A stretch of 8,296 nt of DNA from Comamonadaceae bacterium (GTDB taxonomy: Bacteria; Pseudomonadota; Gammaproteobacteria; Burkholderiales; Burkholderiaceae_C): assembly GCA_024642025.1 (NCBI GenBank), contig JAHEBY010000102.1, forward strand, positions 1 to 8,296. The letters are read 5' to 3'. The notes below the pieces were generated by a model. It saw nothing but the letters and a program-made list of their open reading frames with translations. It was not told where the DNA came from and ran no database searches. Positions 6,585 through 8,296 of this stretch are shown in pieces. The translations under genes and the position numbers were made by a program. Numbering within the stretch: position 1 is the stretch's first letter; each line of letters begins with the position of its first letter.

Positions 6585-7718
6585 ATGACCATAACCAACT
6601 TTTCCTTTCCTACGCCTATCCGGTTCGGTGCTGGCGCGCGCAAACTGGTCGCCGCCCACTTGCTGGAGATGGGTTGCAAGCGCCCGCTGATCGTGACCGA
6701 CAAGGCATTGGGCGCGTTGCCGGTGCTGGCAGAGTTCAAGACCCATCTTGCGGGTCTGGATGTTGCCGTCTTCAGCGGCGTGTTTGGCAACCCTACGTGC
6801 AGCCAGGTGATGGACGGCGCGGCCGCCTTCAAGGTGCACCGGGCAGATTGCGTGATCGGCTTTGGTGGGGGCGCCGCACTGGATGTGGCCAAGGTGGTCG
6901 GTGTGGCCGCCACCCACGAAGGCGACATTCTGGGATACGTGTGGGATCACCCCAAGGTGCGCCCGATTGAAAACCCGTTGCCCTACTTTGTGGCGCTGCC
7001 CACTACATCGGGAACCGGTTCGGAAGTGGGGCGCTCCAGTGTCGTGAGCGAGAACGACACGCACTTGAAGCGGGTTGTCTTCAGCGCAAAAATCCTGGCA
7101 AGAATGGTATTTGCAGACCCCGAGCTCACGTTTGGCCTGCCCGCTGCGGTAACCGCAGCCACCGGCATGGACGCGTTGACGCACAACATAGAAAGCTACC
7201 TCTCGCCCGCCTACCATCCCTTGTGCGATGGTATTGCGCTGGAGGGCACGCGCATCGCCGCAGGCGCTTTGCACGCCGCCGTGAGCGAGCCTCACAACTT
7301 GCAGGCACGCAGTGACATGATGATGGCCTCGATGATGGGTGCCGTTGCGTTCCAGAAGGACCTCGGCGCGGTGCATGCTTGTGCCCATGCGCTGGGCACC
7401 GTGTGCGACCTACATCATGGTCTGGCGAACGCACTGATGATCGACACCGTGATGGCATGGAATCATGAGGCGGTGCCCCACAAGTTTGACGAGTTGGCGC
7501 ATGTCTGCAAGGTGGCGGGTGGCGGCAAGGCTTTTCCCGCCTGGCTTAAAACCCTGAAAACCAGCATTGGGATCACCGGAACGCTGGCCAGCCATGGCGT
7601 TCAACCCGCGTATCTGCCGCGCCTGATTGAGGTGGCCGTGGCCGATATTTGCCACCAGACCAACCCGCGGCCTTGTACGTCCGTAGATTTTGAAGCACTG
7701 TTTAAAGGCGCAATGTAA
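6585..7718 (+). CDS. Iron-containing alcohol dehydrogenase (group III)
   Basis: The 377 residues match the full length of the family. The NAD-binding region carries GFGGGAALDVAK (92-103), with alanine where GGGS is usual, and PTTSGTGSEV (139-148). The metal ligands D196 and H200 (GMDALTHNIESY), H264 and H278 are all present with the same spacing as in FucO; H268 lies near the active site. The enzyme interconverts alcohols and aldehydes with NAD(H). Placed after a gamma-glutamylamide synthetase and before a gamma-glutamyl hydrolase, it probably oxidises the hydroxyl of a gamma-glutamylated amino alcohol to the aldehyde. In the putrescine pathway the equivalent step is done by an FAD amine oxidase, which is absent here; this points to an alcohol-bearing substrate. 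It follows the preceding gene by 20 bp without a clear ribosome site. Reduction of an aldehyde is possible but fits the context less well. Confidence 0.92.
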   Translation: MTITNFSFPTPIRFGAGARKLVAAHLLEMGCKRPLIVTDKALGALPVLAEFKTHLAGLDVAVFSGVFGNPTCSQVMDGAAAFKVHRADCVIGFGGGAALDVAKVVGVAATHEGDILGYVWDHPKVRPIENPLPYFVALPTTSGTGSEVGRSSVVSENDTHLKRVVFSAKILARMVFADPELTFGLPAAVTAATGMDALTHNIESYLSPAYHPLCDGIALEGTRIAAGALHAAVSEPHNLQARSDMMMASMMGAVAFQKDLGAVHACAHALGTVCDLHHGLANALMIDTVMAWNHEAVPHKFDELAHVCKVAGGGKAFPAWLKTLKTSIGITGTLASHGVQPAYLPRLIEVAVADICHQTNPRPCTSVDFEALFKGAM

Positions 7719-7720
7719 TC

Positions 7721-8296
7721 ATGGACCGAATGAAAATTGGCGTGAGTGCCTGCTATTTGTACCCCGATCCGGCGCGCGCTGCTTTTGGCAAAAAGACCCT
7801 CAACTATCTCGAGCAATCGGTACCGCATTGGGTCATGTCTGGCGGCGCCATGCCGGTGATGATTCCACCCACCACGGGCGCTACGGCGCGTGGTGACGTG
7901 ACGCTGGACGACTACGCGCAGTGGCTCGATGGCCTGGTGCTTCACGGTGGCTCAGACCTTTGGCCAGGCAGCTACGGAGAGGAGCCGATTGACCCGCGTT
8001 GGCAGGGTGACCGGCAACGGGACGTTTATGAAATGGCGCTGGTCAAGGCCTTTGTAGCTGCAGGAAAGCCGGTGTTTGGCATTTGCCGTGGCCTGCAGCT
8101 CATCAATGCGGCATACGGAGGAACCTTGATTCAGGATATTGCCACACAACGGCCCGAAGCCCTGGAACATCGCCATGCGGAGCGCTATGACCGAAACTTT
8201 CATACTCTGGAGCTGGTGCCTGATACCCGGCTTGGCGCCTTGCTGGCGGGCGCAAGCAGCAACAAGATTAATAGCGTGCACCACCAGTGCATCAAG
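7721..8296 (+). CDS. PuuD-like gamma-glutamyl amide hydrolase, class I GATase fold (3' partial)
   Basis: The frame runs from an ATG two bases after the dehydrogenase stop to the window end, giving 192 residues of a protein that usually has about 250. The nucleophile elbow GICRGLQLINAAYGG places the catalytic cysteine at C122. The LVLHGGSDLWPGSYG stretch (72-86) and NSVHHQ (184-189), with the catalytic histidine H187 or H188, are diagnostic of the PuuD/peptidase C26 group. PuuD hydrolyses gamma-glutamyl-GABA to glutamate and GABA. Here the expected substrate is the oxidised gamma-glutamyl amide made by the preceding genes, for example gamma-glutamylglycine giving glycine and glutamate. A second ATG at 7730 (MKIGVSAC) is an equally good start. 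The missing end should hold the glutamate of the triad. The family is secure and the substrate is inferred from the operon. Confidence 0.9.
   Translation, partial: MDRMKIGVSACYLYPDPARAAFGKKTLNYLEQSVPHWVMSGGAMPVMIPPTTGATARGDVTLDDYAQWLDGLVLHGGSDLWPGSYGEEPIDPRWQGDRQRDVYEMALVKAFVAAGKPVFGICRGLQLINAAYGGTLIQDIATQRPEALEHRHAERYDRNFHTLELVPDTRLGALLAGASSNKINSVHHQCIK

Noticed and set aside
6276..7388. Open frame of 370 codons on the - strand, opposite the synthetase end and the dehydrogenase
   Set aside because: It spans two real genes antisense and encodes no known motif; it results from high-GC third-position bias.

Overview
The window carries two catabolic gene sets for small amines and phosphonates. 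They point in the same direction and are separated by a regulator/transporter pair on the other strand. The high GC, the dense coding and the look of the proteins suggest a proteobacterium, most likely a Betaproteobacterium of the Burkholderiales (Comamonadaceae-like). That placement is an inference from gene style, not from a marker gene. No RNA genes, mobile elements, CRISPR arrays or long repeats are visible.

Region 1 (2-1545, + strand) holds the 3' part of a gamma-butyrobetaine-hydroxylase-type Fe(II)/2-oxoglutarate dioxygenase. Its stop codon overlaps the start of a PhnZ/TmpB-type HD-domain diiron oxygenase (ATGA overlap). This pairing is the hallmark of oxidative phosphonate degradation. 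The first enzyme hydroxylates the carbon next to phosphorus and the second cleaves the C-P bond. The dioxygenase is of the GBBH type and keeps a quaternary-ammonium aromatic cage, so the best guess is the TmpA/TmpB route: 2-trimethylaminoethylphosphonate to glycine betaine plus phosphate.

Region 2 (1628-3562, - strand) holds a DMT/EamA transporter, which may be the phosphonate-associated type. It lies 9 bp downstream of an AraC-family regulator that aligns along its length with EutR, the ethanolamine regulator of enteric bacteria.

Region 3 (3678 to the window end, + strand) is divergent from the regulator. It encodes an ethanolamine-type APC permease, a glutamine-synthetase-like gamma-glutamylamide synthetase, an iron-dependent alcohol dehydrogenase and the start of a PuuD-like gamma-glutamyl amide hydrolase. 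Spacing between genes is 2-20 bp. Together they suggest that an amino alcohol, most simply ethanolamine, is imported and capped with glutamate. Its alcohol would then be oxidised (an aldehyde dehydrogenase is expected downstream) and the product released as glycine plus glutamate. This would be a B12-independent, microcompartment-free route to ethanolamine use under a EutR-like regulator. No ethanolamine ammonia-lyase genes are in view.

If both assignments hold, the locus serves the breakdown of phospholipid and phosphonolipid head groups (ethanolamine, and choline-like phosphonates). The outputs would be glycine or glycine betaine, phosphate and reduced nitrogen.
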